From: Kitasatospora purpeofusca
GTDB lineage: Bacteria > Actinomycetota > Actinomycetes > Streptomycetales > Streptomycetaceae
Assembly (NCBI RefSeq): GCF_000718025.1
Contig: NZ_JODS01000037.1
Coordinates: 8,571-72,570 of the forward strand
Length of the DNA: 64,000 bases
Direction: 5' to 3'
A program made the position numbers and the translations under genes. Position 1 is the stretch's first letter, and every line of letters begins with the position of its first letter. A model generated the notes under the pieces. That model was given only the letters and a program-made list of their open reading frames with translations. It was not told where the DNA came from and made no database searches. This document shows, piece after piece, positions 32,816-41,397 of the stretch.

Positions 32816-33868
32816 ATGCAGCCGCCCAGCCGCCGGACCTTCCTGGCCCTCGGGCTGCTCCTCACCGGCGGAGCGCTGACCGCCTGCACCGACTCGCCCC
32901 ACCAGGACCCGGGCCGCCCGGCCGGCGACCACAGCCGCCCCGACCCCGACGAGCCGGTCCGCCGCCGCGCCCTGGACGCCACCGACGCCCTGCTGGCCGC
33001 CTACGACGCCCTGCTCCCGCAGGCTCCCCAGCTGCAGCCGCTGCGCGAGGACGTCGTCCGCCACCGCGCGGCCCTGGACACCGCCACCCCGACGCCGACG
33101 CCCTCCACCGGCACCGGCACCCCCGGCGCCACCGCGTCGGGCATCACCGCGTCCGGCAGCACCCCCGGTGCCACCGCCTCCACCACGGCCGCCACCGTGC
33201 CCACCACCGCCGCGCTGGCCTCCCTCGAACGCCAGACCGCCCAGGCCCGGCTGGCCGACCTGGGCGCCGCCTCCCCGCCGCTGGCCCGCCTGCTGGCCTC
33301 GGTCTCCGCGGCCGGCGTCCTGCACGCCGTGGCCCTCGGTGACGCCGCCCCGGCCGCTGCCGCCGCCCCGGCACCGTCCGCCTCGCCGTCCGCCTCCACC
33401 AGCGCGTCCACGACCGCCTCCGCAGGCGGCACGACCGCCCCGTTCCAGGACGCCCTCGGCGCCGAGCACGCCGCCGTCTACGGCTACGGCGTGGTCGGCG
33501 CCCGCGTCACCGACGACGGGCAGCGCACCGCGGCCCGCACCGCCCTGGCCGCCCACCAGGCCCGCCGCGACGCCTGGCAGCGCCTCCTCTCCGGCGCCGG
33601 CGCCACCCCCGACCCCGCGGCCGCCGGCTACCAGCTGCCCTTCCCGGTCACCGACGCGGCCTCCGCCGGCCGCCTCGCCGCCCACCTGGAGACCCGGCTG
33701 ACCGGCGTCTACGCCGACCTGGTCGCCGCCGTCCCCACCCCCCAACGGCCGCTGGCCGCCGACGCCCTGCGCGAGTCCGCGCTCCGCGCCCGCCAGTGGG
33801 GTGCCGCCCCCACCGCCTTCCCCGGCATCGCCGACACCCCCGCCGGGACGAGTACCCCCACCCCGTAA
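32816..33868 (+). CDS. Ferritin-like (DUF4439) lipoprotein
   Basis: Predicted lipid-anchored extracytoplasmic protein of 350 residues. The N-terminus is a twin-arginine-like lipoprotein signal: SRRTFLALGLLLTGG, then lipobox LTAC with the cysteine at about residue 24. A helical segment (about 45-90) and a Thr/Ser/Ala/Pro-rich linker precede a C-terminal ferritin-like four-helix domain (DUF4439) beginning FQDALGAEHAAVYGYGVVG. The start ATG 32816 is chosen because it places the signal correctly and GGAG lies upstream. Metal binding is not demonstrable from the few acidic/His positions seen. It is followed 98 nt later by the kinase-like gene on the same strand. Confidence 0.85.
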   Translation: MQPPSRRTFLALGLLLTGGALTACTDSPHQDPGRPAGDHSRPDPDEPVRRRALDATDALLAAYDALLPQAPQLQPLREDVVRHRAALDTATPTPTPSTGTGTPGATASGITASGSTPGATASTTAATVPTTAALASLERQTAQARLADLGAASPPLARLLASVSAAGVLHAVALGDAAPAAAAAPAPSASPSASTSASTTASAGGTTAPFQDALGAEHAAVYGYGVVGARVTDDGQRTAARTALAAHQARRDAWQRLLSGAGATPDPAAAGYQLPFPVTDAASAGRLAAHLETRLTGVYADLVAAVPTPQRPLAADALRESALRARQWGAAPTAFPGIADTPAGTSTPTP

Positions 33869-33889
33869 CGGAGCGCGGCCCGCGCTCCG
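33869..33889 (+). terminator. Short hairpin after the ferritin-like lipoprotein gene
   Basis: A 9-bp stem (33869-33877 with 33881-33889) and 3-nt loop directly after the stop codon. It is a weak terminator candidate; the next gene on the same strand starts 98 nt on. Confidence 0.4.
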
Positions 33890-33966
33890 CCCCAGCGGCC
33901 CCCGGCCCTCCCATCACCGACAATGGAGGCGTACCACCACGGGGGAACCGCTACCGAAAGGCCGGC

Positions 33967-34884
33967 ATGTCGGCAGCAGCACCAGGGCAGATCACCGTCC
34001 CCGAGCGGCTCGCGCGCAACGTCACCGCCGTCCGCCCCGAGGAGGCGGAGCGCTGGCTGGCCGCCCTCCCCGCCCTCGTCACCGCCGAACTCGCCCGACT
34101 GCGCCTCACCCTGGACCGCGTCCTGGACCCCGGCGGCTCGCTCGCCCTGGTCGCCTACGTCCACCGCGACGACGACCTCGCCCCGGCCGTGCTCAAGGTC
34201 TCCCTCCGCACCCCCGGCACCGCCCACGAGGCCGAGGCCCTCAGCGCCTGGGCCGGCCGCGGCGCCGTGCTGCTCCTGGACACGGCGGCCCCCGACCCCG
34301 GGACGACCGTCCTCCTCCTGGAGCGGCTGCACGGCGAGATCCCGCTGCGCTCCCTCGCCGAGCCCAAGGCGATGCTGGAGGCCACCAGCCTGCTGCACCG
34401 GCTCTGGACCCCCGTCCCCCCGGGGCACGCGTTCCCCGGCCCGCCCGCCCCGGCGCCCGCCGCCACCGCCCCGGAGCTCCCGGCCGAGGCCGGCCCCCTC
34501 CTCGCCGAGGCCCGGGAGGCCGCTGCCGACCTCGCCGCCTCCGCGACCGAGGAGTTCCTGCTGCACGGCGACTTCCACCACGGCCATGTGCTCGCCGCCG
34601 ACCGCGCGCCCTGGCTGGCGATCGGCCCCCGGCCGCTGGTCGGCGAACGCGCCTACGACCTGGCCCGCCTCACCCTGGACCGCGCCGACACCCTGGTCGG
34701 CTCCCCCGGCCTCCCGGCCGCCGTCCGCCGTCGGCTGCACCAGCTCGCCGAAGCCCTGGAGGTGGACCGCGACCGCCTCCGCGGCTGGACCCTGGTCCGC
34801 GCCGTGGACCTCGCCGGCGCCGCCCTCGCCGCGGGCCGCCGCCCCGACGCCGAGCTCTACCTGGAGTTCGCCGGCGCGCTCTGA
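33967..34884 (+). CDS. Aminoglycoside-phosphotransferase-fold protein with degenerate active site
   Basis: A 305-residue protein with the APH (streptomycin 6-kinase-like) fold. A P-loop-like N-lobe holds LALVAYVHRDDDLAPAVLKV, whose lysine would contact ATP. A catalytic loop reads LHGDFHHGHVL. The segment LAIGPRPLVGERAYDLA stands where active homologues have AIDPxxxxGDxxYD. The metal-binding Asp of that motif is glycine here, and the catalytic-loop Asn is histidine (HxxxH instead of HxxN). Activity as a kinase is therefore doubtful. ATG 33967 has AAAGG upstream. Its 3' end overlaps the converging acetyltransferase gene by 28 nt. I would not annotate it as an antibiotic-resistance gene. Confidence 0.8.
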   Translation: MSAAAPGQITVPERLARNVTAVRPEEAERWLAALPALVTAELARLRLTLDRVLDPGGSLALVAYVHRDDDLAPAVLKVSLRTPGTAHEAEALSAWAGRGAVLLLDTAAPDPGTTVLLLERLHGEIPLRSLAEPKAMLEATSLLHRLWTPVPPGHAFPGPPAPAPAATAPELPAEAGPLLAEAREAAADLAASATEEFLLHGDFHHGHVLAADRAPWLAIGPRPLVGERAYDLARLTLDRADTLVGSPGLPAAVRRRLHQLAEALEVDRDRLRGWTLVRAVDLAGAALAAGRRPDAELYLEFAGAL

Positions 34885-35450
34885 ACCACGTCCGCGCCGC
34901 CCGCCCCGCGCAACGGCAGCGGAGCGCCCATCACCGCGTAGCGCCGCTCGGTGTTCGGGAAGTGCACGGCCCGCGCGAGGTCCCGGTAGCCCAGCGAGCG
35001 GTAGAGCCGCCGGGCCGGCGTCTCGGCGTCGATCGCGGAGAGGATGCTGCGGTCCGCCCCCGACCGCGCGGTGAGGGTCCGGATCAGCGCCGAGCCGACG
35101 CCGCGCCCCTGGAACTCCGGCAGCACATGCAGTTCGGTGACGGCGAAGACGCCGTCCAGCCAGGCCCCGTACCCCCGGGCGACCAGATAGGGCTCGATCA
35201 CGGTGCTCCACCAGTGGTCGCGCCGGTTCGGCATCCCGTAGCCGAAGCCGACCAGCCGGCCGCCGCTGACCGCCCCGAGCGCGATCACCCCGGGCTGCTG
35301 GGCGTGCCGTCCGACGATGTGGAGCCGGACCATGACCTCCTCGGGCGTGAGCCCGAAGGCCACCGCCTGGACGTCGAGCGCCTGCGGAGCCCATGCCGCG
35401 AGGTCGATGGCCTCGATCCGCACCCCGGCCGGCCCAGTCACCCCGGTCAC
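34857..35450 (-). CDS. GNAT-family N-acetyltransferase
   Basis: A 197-residue acetyl-CoA-dependent acyltransferase of unknown substrate. Motif A, the acetyl-CoA pyrophosphate loop, is LHVLPEFQGRGVGSALI (Q/RxxGxG/A as QGRGVG). A motif B-like helix follows (TPARRLYRSLGYRDLARAV). There is a conserved-looking YGMPNRRDHWW loop. The GTG at 35450 is the longest start; further GTGs lie 9 and 27 nt downstream, with no ribosome binding site to decide among them. The 3' end overlaps the kinase-like gene on the other strand. Confidence 0.8.
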   Translation of the reverse strand: MTGVTGPAGVRIEAIDLAAWAPQALDVQAVAFGLTPEEVMVRLHIVGRHAQQPGVIALGAVSGGRLVGFGYGMPNRRDHWWSTVIEPYLVARGYGAWLDGVFAVTELHVLPEFQGRGVGSALIRTLTARSGADRSILSAIDAETPARRLYRSLGYRDLARAVHFPNTERRYAVMGAPLPLRGAGGADVVQSAPANSR

Positions 35451-35554
35451 CCAGACATCACCCCAGTCACCCGTTCCATGCCCCGGACGTTACCCCCCGG
35501 CCACCCGCCGCGCGGCCCGCACCGGCAACCCGGCCGGCGGCGGCCGGTCCGCCC

Positions 35555-36430
35555 TCAGAACAGCACGCTCATGAACGCCCCGACCTCGCGGAACCCCACT
35601 CGCCGATAGGAGGCCCGCGCCCGCAGGTTGTAGTCGTTGACGTACAGCGACACCACCGGCGCGACCTCGCGCAGCGCGACCTCCAGCACCGCGGCCATCC
35701 CGGTCTCGGACAGCCCCTGGCCCCGGTGCTCGGGCGCGACCCAGACCCCCTGGATCTGGCAGGCGCCCTCGGTGACGGCCCCGATCTCGGCCTTGAACAC
35801 GACCTCGCCGTCCTCGCCGAAGCGGGCGAACGAGCGTCCGGTGGTGACGAGTTCGGCGACCCGGGCCTGGTACAGCAGCCCGCCGTCACCGGCCAGCGGC
35901 GAGACGCCGACCTCCTCGGTGAACATCGCCACGCAGGCCGGCATCAGGATGTCGACCTCGTCCCGCCGCACCCGCCGCACCAGCGGGTCCGGGGCGATCT
36001 CGGCGGACGGCACCGTGGTGGCGAGCAGCGGCTGGTGCGCCCTGACCTCACGGGCGGGCCCCCAACTGCGCTCCAGCAGCGCCCACAGGGCCGAGGTGGG
36101 ACCGGCCGGGCCCACGATGGAGGAGCAGCGGCGCCCCTGTCTGCGGGCGCGTTCGGCGAAGGCCTGGACGGCCTGCGGGCCGGCGTCCACCAGGACGAGA
36201 TTGGCCCCGGCGTAGCAGAGCGCGTCGAGTTCGCCGTGCTCGTCGTACCAGCCCCACATCTCGCCGCCGAGCCGCCAGGGGTCGAGGCCGACGGCCTCCA
36301 CCCGGGTGGCCACGAAGGCGTTGGCGACGGGGTCGCGGTGGAGCACGGCGAGGGCGTCGGCGAGGTCCGGCGGTTCCAGCACGCGGGTGGTCGCCAGGGC
36401 GCGGGCGGCCTGGAACGAGCTGGGGAGCAT
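35555..36430 (-). CDS. GNAT-family acetyltransferase with N-terminal DUF4081-type domain
   Basis: A 291-residue protein. The N-terminal half (about 1-140) looks like the DUF4081 domain (DPVANAFVATRVEAVGLDPW). The C-terminal half is a GNAT domain with VWVAPEHRGQGLSETGMA as motif A and YVNDYNLRARASYRRVGF as motif B. The start ATG 36430 is preferred to ATG 36448 because GAGG lies 4-5 nt upstream of it. It is downstream of ispG on the same strand, behind a terminator. The substrate is unknown. Confidence 0.85.
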   Translation of the reverse strand: MLPSSFQAARALATTRVLEPPDLADALAVLHRDPVANAFVATRVEAVGLDPWRLGGEMWGWYDEHGELDALCYAGANLVLVDAGPQAVQAFAERARRQGRRCSSIVGPAGPTSALWALLERSWGPAREVRAHQPLLATTVPSAEIAPDPLVRRVRRDEVDILMPACVAMFTEEVGVSPLAGDGGLLYQARVAELVTTGRSFARFGEDGEVVFKAEIGAVTEGACQIQGVWVAPEHRGQGLSETGMAAVLEVALREVAPVVSLYVNDYNLRARASYRRVGFREVGAFMSVLF

Positions 36431-36514
36431 CACACCTCGATCGAGCATCGAGACAGCACCTTACTGAGACGACTGTGGCCGCACCCTACTCCCTGCCCCC
36501 ACCCGGACACGGCC

Positions 36515-36544
36515 GCGGGGCCGTCCGCGAACGGACGGCCCCGC
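36515..36544. terminator. ispG terminator
   Basis: A perfect 13-bp stem (36515-36527 with 36532-36544) capped by a CGAA/TTCG-type tetraloop, about 41 nt after the ispG stop codon on the minus strand. Confidence 0.8.
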
Positions 36545-36585
36545 TTCCGGAAGTACAGCGCGGACCTACCCGGCACCGGGGTGGG

Positions 36586-37746
36586 TCACTCGCCGGCGGT
36601 GACGGTCGGCGCGCCGGACTCGACGCCCTCCGACTCCATCTGCTCGGCGATCTTGAACGCCTCCTCGATCAGGGTCTCCACGATCTTGGACTCGGGGACG
36701 GTCTTGATGACCTCGCCCTTGACGAAGATCTGGCCCTTGCCGTTGCCGGAGGCAACACCGAGGTCGGCCTCGCGGGCCTCGCCCGGGCCGTTGACGACGC
36801 AGCCCATGACCGCGACGCGCAGCGGCACGTTCATGCCCTCCAGGCCGGCCGTGACCTCCTCGGCGAGCTTGTAGACGTCCACCTGGGCGCGGCCGCAGGA
36901 CGGGCAGGAGACGATCTCCAGGCCGCGCTGGCGCAGGCCGAGCGACTCCAGGATCTGGTTGCCGACCTTGATCTCCTCGGCCGGCGGGGCGCTCAGCGAG
37001 ACCCGGATGGTGTCGCCGATGCCCTCGGCCAGCAGCGCGCCGAAGGCGACCGCGGACTTGATGGTGCCCTGGAAGGCGGGGCCGGCCTCGGTGACACCGA
37101 GGTGCAGCGGGTAGTCGCAGGCGGCGGCGAGCTGGCGGTAGGCGTTGATCATCACGACCGGGTCGTTGTGCTTGACCGAGATCTTGATGTCGCGGAAGTC
37201 GTGCTCCTCGAACAGCGAGCACTCCCAGAGCGCGGACTCGACCAGCGCCTCGGGGGTCGCCCGGCCGTACTTCTCCAGCAGGCGCTTGTCGAGCGAGCCG
37301 GCGTTGACGCCGATCCGGATCGGCACGCCGGCGCCCTTGGCGGCCTTGGCGATCTCGCCGACCTTGTCGTCGAAGGCCTTGATGTTGCCCGGGTTGACCC
37401 GGACCGCGGCGCAGCCGGCGTCGATCGCGGCGAAGACGTACTTCGGCTGGAAGTGGATGTCGGCGATCACCGGGATCTGCGACTTCTTCGCGATGATCGG
37501 CAGCGCGTCCGCGTCGTCCTGGGACGGGACGGCGACCCGCACGATCTGGCAGCCGGACGCGGTGAGCTCCGCGATCTGCTGCAGCGTGGCGTTGATGTCC
37601 GAGGTCAGCGTGGTGGTCATGGACTGCACCGAGACGGGCGCGTCGCCGCCGACCGGCACGTTGCCGACCATGATCTGACGGGAGACCCGGCGCTTGGCGA
37701 GCGGCTTGAGCGGCAGAGACGGAATACCGAGCGAGATCGCGGTCAT
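36586..37746 (-). CDS. ispG: 4-hydroxy-3-methylbut-2-enyl diphosphate synthase (flavodoxin)
   Basis: Penultimate enzyme of the MEP isoprenoid pathway; it reduces MEcPP to HMBPP using a [4Fe-4S] cluster. In this 386-residue protein the cluster ligands are C281 and C284 (SCPSCGR) and C316 (VMGCVVNGPGEA). The N-terminal TIM barrel includes SVQSMTTT, PVIADIHFQPKY and RVNPGNI. ATG 37746 is the start. It is in a block with rseP and dxr on the same strand; dxr is the second enzyme of the same pathway. Confidence 0.97.
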   Translation of the reverse strand: MTAISLGIPSLPLKPLAKRRVSRQIMVGNVPVGGDAPVSVQSMTTTLTSDINATLQQIAELTASGCQIVRVAVPSQDDADALPIIAKKSQIPVIADIHFQPKYVFAAIDAGCAAVRVNPGNIKAFDDKVGEIAKAAKGAGVPIRIGVNAGSLDKRLLEKYGRATPEALVESALWECSLFEEHDFRDIKISVKHNDPVVMINAYRQLAAACDYPLHLGVTEAGPAFQGTIKSAVAFGALLAEGIGDTIRVSLSAPPAEEIKVGNQILESLGLRQRGLEIVSCPSCGRAQVDVYKLAEEVTAGLEGMNVPLRVAVMGCVVNGPGEAREADLGVASGNGKGQIFVKGEVIKTVPESKIVETLIEEAFKIAEQMESEGVESGAPTVTAGE

Positions 37747-37803
37747 GTGCGCAGGGTTCCCCGGGGTCGATGTGTGGTCGGCCCGGCCGCTGGGACGACC
37801 GAA

Positions 37804-37833
37804 CCCGGGCGCGCCGACGATCGCACGCCCGGG
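37804..37833 (-). terminator. Weak hairpin between rseP and ispG
   Basis: An 8-bp stem (37804-37811 with 37826-37833) and 14-nt loop in the 140-nt gap after rseP. It probably allows read-through into ispG. Confidence 0.3.
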
Positions 37834-37886
37834 CTCCAACGGTACGCCACGGGAACGGGCGCCCGCGCACCCACCGGCCCGCCGCT

Positions 37887-39191
37887 CTAACTGATCTTGA
37901 CCGGGTTCACCAGGTCGGCCACCAGCACCAGCAGGGTGAAGCCGATGAACACGCTGGCCACCACGTACGCGAGCGGCATCAGCCGGGCCACGTCGAACGG
38001 ACCGGGGTCCGGGCGGCGGAACATCCGTGCGAACCGGCGGCGCACCGACTCCCAGACCGCGCCCGCGATGTGACCGCCGTCCAGCGGCAGCAGCGGCAGC
38101 ATGTTGAAGAGGAACAGCGAGAGGTTGATCCCGGCGAGCAGGTTGACGAAGTAGGCGACCCGCTGGCTGCCCGGGATGTCCAGCGAGAACACCTCGCCGC
38201 TCACCCGGGCCGCGCCGACCATGCCGATCGGGGAGTCCACCTCGCGCGGGGCGCCGTCGACCACCGAGTGCCACAGCCCGGGGATCTTGCCGGGCAGCGC
38301 GGCCAGCGACTCCACGCCGTTCTCCGCCATGTCGTACATCCGGTCCACCGACTGCCCGAGGCCGAGCCGGACCACGCCCGTGGTCGGGGTGAAGCCGAGG
38401 AAGCCCGCCCGCACCGTCTCGCCCTTGACCGGCAGGCCCTGGTCGTCGTACTTCTGCACGTCGTTGACGGCGATCGTCGGTTCGAGGGTCAGTCGCTGAC
38501 CGTCGCGCTCGACCACCAGCTCGACCTTCTTGCCGGCCGACTTCCGGATGTCGCCCTGCAACTGCTCGTAGTTGCCGATCCGGTCGCCGTCGAAGGACAC
38601 CACCCGGTCGCCCGGCCGCAGCCCGGCCTGGAAGGCGGGCGCCGCCGGGGCGTCCGCCGGGCAGGTGTCGGTCGCCTGGCCGGCCTTGACCACGCACTCC
38701 GAGACGGTGCCGATGGTCGGCACCGCCATCGAGACGCCGAAGCCCATCATCACGGTCAGGAAGAGCCCGAACGAGAGCAGCAGGTTCATGAACGGCCCGG
38801 CGAACATGACGATCACGCGCTTCCACGGCTTGCGCGTGTAGAACAGCCGGGACTCGTCGCCCTCCTTCACCTCCTCGTAGGAGGCTTCCCGGGCGTCCTC
38901 GATCATGGACCGCCAGGGCGAGGTCGAACGCTGGGTGATCCGCCCGTCCGCACCGGGCGGGAACATCCCGATCATCCGGATGTACCCGCCCAGGGGAACG
39001 GCCTTGAGGCCGTACTCGGTGTCGCCCTTCTTCCGCGACCAGATCGTCGGCCCGAAGCCGACCATGTACTGCGGCACCCGAATGCCGAACAGCTTGGCCG
39101 TGGAGAGGTGGCCGAGCTCGTGCCAGGCGATCGAGAAGAGCAGTCCCAGTACGAAGACCAGGATGCCGACCACCGTCATCACCGTTGCCAC
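37887..39191 (-). CDS. rseP: Site-2 zinc metalloprotease, RseP/RasP family
   Basis: Intramembrane protease that cleaves membrane-bound anti-sigma factors or signal-peptide remnants. The 434-residue protein has HExxH at H24-E25 to H28 within the first helix (AWHELGHLS). A PDZ domain spans about residues 160-260, and a second metal-binding motif, NMLPLLPLDGG, has N363 and D371. About four membrane helices are present. GTG 39191 follows GGAGG at 7-8 nt. It lies between dxr and ispG, the standard actinobacterial order dxr-rseP-ispG. Confidence 0.95.
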   Translation of the reverse strand: MATVMTVVGILVFVLGLLFSIAWHELGHLSTAKLFGIRVPQYMVGFGPTIWSRKKGDTEYGLKAVPLGGYIRMIGMFPPGADGRITQRSTSPWRSMIEDAREASYEEVKEGDESRLFYTRKPWKRVIVMFAGPFMNLLLSFGLFLTVMMGFGVSMAVPTIGTVSECVVKAGQATDTCPADAPAAPAFQAGLRPGDRVVSFDGDRIGNYEQLQGDIRKSAGKKVELVVERDGQRLTLEPTIAVNDVQKYDDQGLPVKGETVRAGFLGFTPTTGVVRLGLGQSVDRMYDMAENGVESLAALPGKIPGLWHSVVDGAPREVDSPIGMVGAARVSGEVFSLDIPGSQRVAYFVNLLAGINLSLFLFNMLPLLPLDGGHIAGAVWESVRRRFARMFRRPDPGPFDVARLMPLAYVVASVFIGFTLLVLVADLVNPVKIS

Positions 39192-39299
39192 CGCTGCGCC
39201 TCCGTCATTCCGCTCCGATCGTCCTGTCGTCGTACCGGTCCGCCGGGCGGCGCCGTCCGGCGGACCCGCCCCGGTGGCACTGCCCGTCCGGGCGGACCG

Positions 39300-40529
39300 T
39301 CAGCCCGCCGCCAGCTCGCGGGCCCGGGCGCGCGCCCAGTCCTCCGCGTGCAGGACGTCCTCCACCGTCAGCGAAGTTCCCCCGGCCGGGGCACCGTGCT
39401 CGGCCACGACCTTCGCAACAGTGTCCACGATCCCGGTGAAGGCGAGGCGGCCCTTCAGGAAGGCCTCCACGCACTCCTCGTTCGCGGCGTTGAACACGGC
39501 CGGGCAGGTACCGCCCAGGGTGCCGACCTCGCGGGCCAGCTGGACGGCCGGGAAGGCCTCGTCGTCCAGCGGGAAGAACTCCCAGGTCGCGGCCTTCGTC
39601 CAGTCGCAGCCCGGGGCCGCGTCCGGGACCCGGTCCGGCCAGCCCAGGCCGAGCGCGATCGGCATCCGCATGTCCGGCGGACTCGCCTGCGCCAGCGTGG
39701 AACCGTCCGTGAACTCCACCATCGAGTGCACGACCGACTGCGGATGGACCACGACCTCGATCCGGTCGAACGGCACGTCGTACAGCAGGTGCGCCTCGAT
39801 CACCTCCAGGCCCTTGTTCACCAGGGTGGCCGAATTGATCGTGACGACCGGGCCCATCGCCCAGGTCGGGTGCGCCAGCGCGTCGGCGGGGGTCACCCCG
39901 GCCAGCTCCGCCCGGCCGCGGCCGCGGAACGGGCCACCGCTCGCGGTCACCACCAGCTTGCGGACCTCGGCCCGGGTGCCGCCGGCCAGCGCCTGGAACA
40001 GCGCGGCGTGCTCGGAGTCCACCGGGACGATCTGCCCCGGCCGCGCCACCGCCTTCACCAGCGGGCCGCCGACGATCAGCGACTCCTTGTTGGCCAGCAC
40101 CAGCACCCGGCCGGCCCGCAGCGCCGCCAGCGTCGGGCCCAGACCGATCGACCCGGTGATGCCGTTCAGCACCGAGTGGCACTCCGTCGCCGCCAGCTCG
40201 GTCGCCGCGTCCGGACCCGCCAGCACGGTCGGCAGCGGCCCGCCCGCGGCCTTCGCCGCCAGCGCCTCGCGCAGCGCCGGCTCCGCCGCCGGATCGGCCA
40301 CCGCCACGGTGCGCACACCCAGCCGGACCGCCTGCTCGGCGAGCAGCTCCACCCGGCCGCCGGCCGCCGACAGGGCCACCACCCGGAACCGGTCCGGATT
40401 GCGGAGCACCACGTCGACGGCCTGGGTACCGATCGAACCGGTCGATCCGAGGATCACCAACTCCCGGGGGCCGGAGGGGTCGGTCACCTCGGGGGTGAAC
40501 CGCAGCTGCGGGTGGGCGAGCGAAGTCAT
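39300..40529 (-). CDS. dxr: 1-deoxy-D-xylulose-5-phosphate reductoisomerase
   Basis: Second enzyme of the MEP pathway: NADPH-dependent conversion of DXP to MEP. The 409-residue protein has the NADPH loop GSTGSIGTQAVDVV near the N-terminus, the metal/substrate region PVDSEHAALFQ, the serine-rich phosphate-binding loop ASGGPFRG, and HPQSVVHSMVEF. ATG 40529 (MTSLAHPQL) is the first start before the Rossmann fold. It is upstream of rseP on the same strand, with a 108-nt gap. Confidence 0.96.
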   Translation of the reverse strand: MTSLAHPQLRFTPEVTDPSGPRELVILGSTGSIGTQAVDVVLRNPDRFRVVALSAAGGRVELLAEQAVRLGVRTVAVADPAAEPALREALAAKAAGGPLPTVLAGPDAATELAATECHSVLNGITGSIGLGPTLAALRAGRVLVLANKESLIVGGPLVKAVARPGQIVPVDSEHAALFQALAGGTRAEVRKLVVTASGGPFRGRGRAELAGVTPADALAHPTWAMGPVVTINSATLVNKGLEVIEAHLLYDVPFDRIEVVVHPQSVVHSMVEFTDGSTLAQASPPDMRMPIALGLGWPDRVPDAAPGCDWTKAATWEFFPLDDEAFPAVQLAREVGTLGGTCPAVFNAANEECVEAFLKGRLAFTGIVDTVAKVVAEHGAPAGGTSLTVEDVLHAEDWARARARELAAG

Positions 40530-40658
40530 GCGCCCATTGTGGCCTGCCCGACACCCTCCCCCGCACCACGGGTTCCCCCGATCCACCGCGGCGGTCGCGC
40601 GGACCCGCCGCACCGGTTCCCCAGGACGGCGCCCGCGCCCCGGGCTACCGTCGGAGCC

Positions 40659-41324
40659 ATGCGCATCGTCATCGCCGGGGGCCACGGACAGATCGCCCTC
40701 CGACTGGAACGGCTGCTCGCCGACCGGGGCGACCGGCCCGCCGGAATCGTCCGCCGCCCCGAACACTCCGAGGACCTCGCCGCCGCCGGCGCCGAACCGC
40801 TGCTGCTCGACCTGGAGGCCGCCACCGCGCCGGAACTCGCCCGGCTGCTCGACGGCGCCGACGCCGTGGTGTTCGCCGCCGGCGCCGGACCGGGCAGCGG
40901 CGCCGCCCGCAAGCTCACCGTCGACCGGGACGCCGCCGTCCTGCTCGCCGACGCCGCCGAACTCGCCGGCGTCCGCCGCTACCTGATCGTCTCCTCGATG
41001 GGCGCCGACGCCCGGGCCGAGTACCCCGCCGACGAGGGCTTCCAGACCTATCTGCGGGCCAAGGGCGCCGCCGACGACGCCGTCCGCTCCCGCCCCGGCC
41101 TGGACTGGACGGTGCTGCGCCCCGGCCGCCTCACCGACGGACCCGGCACCGGACTGGTCCGGCTCGCCCCCGGCCTCCCGCGCGGCGCCGTCGACCGGCA
41201 GGACGTCGCCGCCGTGCTGGCCGCCCTGCTGCACGAGCCCGGCACCGCCGGGAAGACCCTGGACCTGGTCTCCGGCGACGCCACCGTCGCCGAGGCCGTC
41301 GCGGCCGCCGCCGGCCGGGACTGA
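40659..41324 (+). CDS. NAD(P)-binding SDR-type atypical oxidoreductase (NmrA/NAD(P)H-bind_10-like)
   Basis: A 221-residue Rossmann-fold protein. The nucleotide-binding motif is IVIAGGHGQIALRL near residue 3. ADAVVFAAGAG and RYLIVSSMGAD form later strands, and TVLRPGRLTDGPGTG closes the substrate side. The family includes biliverdin/flavin reductase-like and NmrA-like proteins; a specific reaction cannot be assigned. GGAG is only 3 nt before the ATG. Single-gene unit, convergent with the aldehyde dehydrogenase gene. Confidence 0.85.
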   Translation: MRIVIAGGHGQIALRLERLLADRGDRPAGIVRRPEHSEDLAAAGAEPLLLDLEAATAPELARLLDGADAVVFAAGAGPGSGAARKLTVDRDAAVLLADAAELAGVRRYLIVSSMGADARAEYPADEGFQTYLRAKGAADDAVRSRPGLDWTVLRPGRLTDGPGTGLVRLAPGLPRGAVDRQDVAAVLAALLHEPGTAGKTLDLVSGDATVAEAVAAAAGRD

Positions 41325-41350
41325 GCGCTCCCCCGGCACCCCGGGTACGC

Positions 41351-41384
41351 CGAAGGGCCAGACCGCACCGCGGCCGGGCCCTTC
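41351..41384. terminator. Terminator between the converging SDR and aldehyde dehydrogenase genes
   Basis: A 9-bp stem CGAAGGGCC/GGCCCTTCG (41351-41359 with 41376-41384); the 16-nt loop contains an inner CCGC/GCGG helix. It is located between the stop codons of two converging genes. Confidence 0.65.
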
Positions 41385-41397
41385 GTCAGCACCTGTC

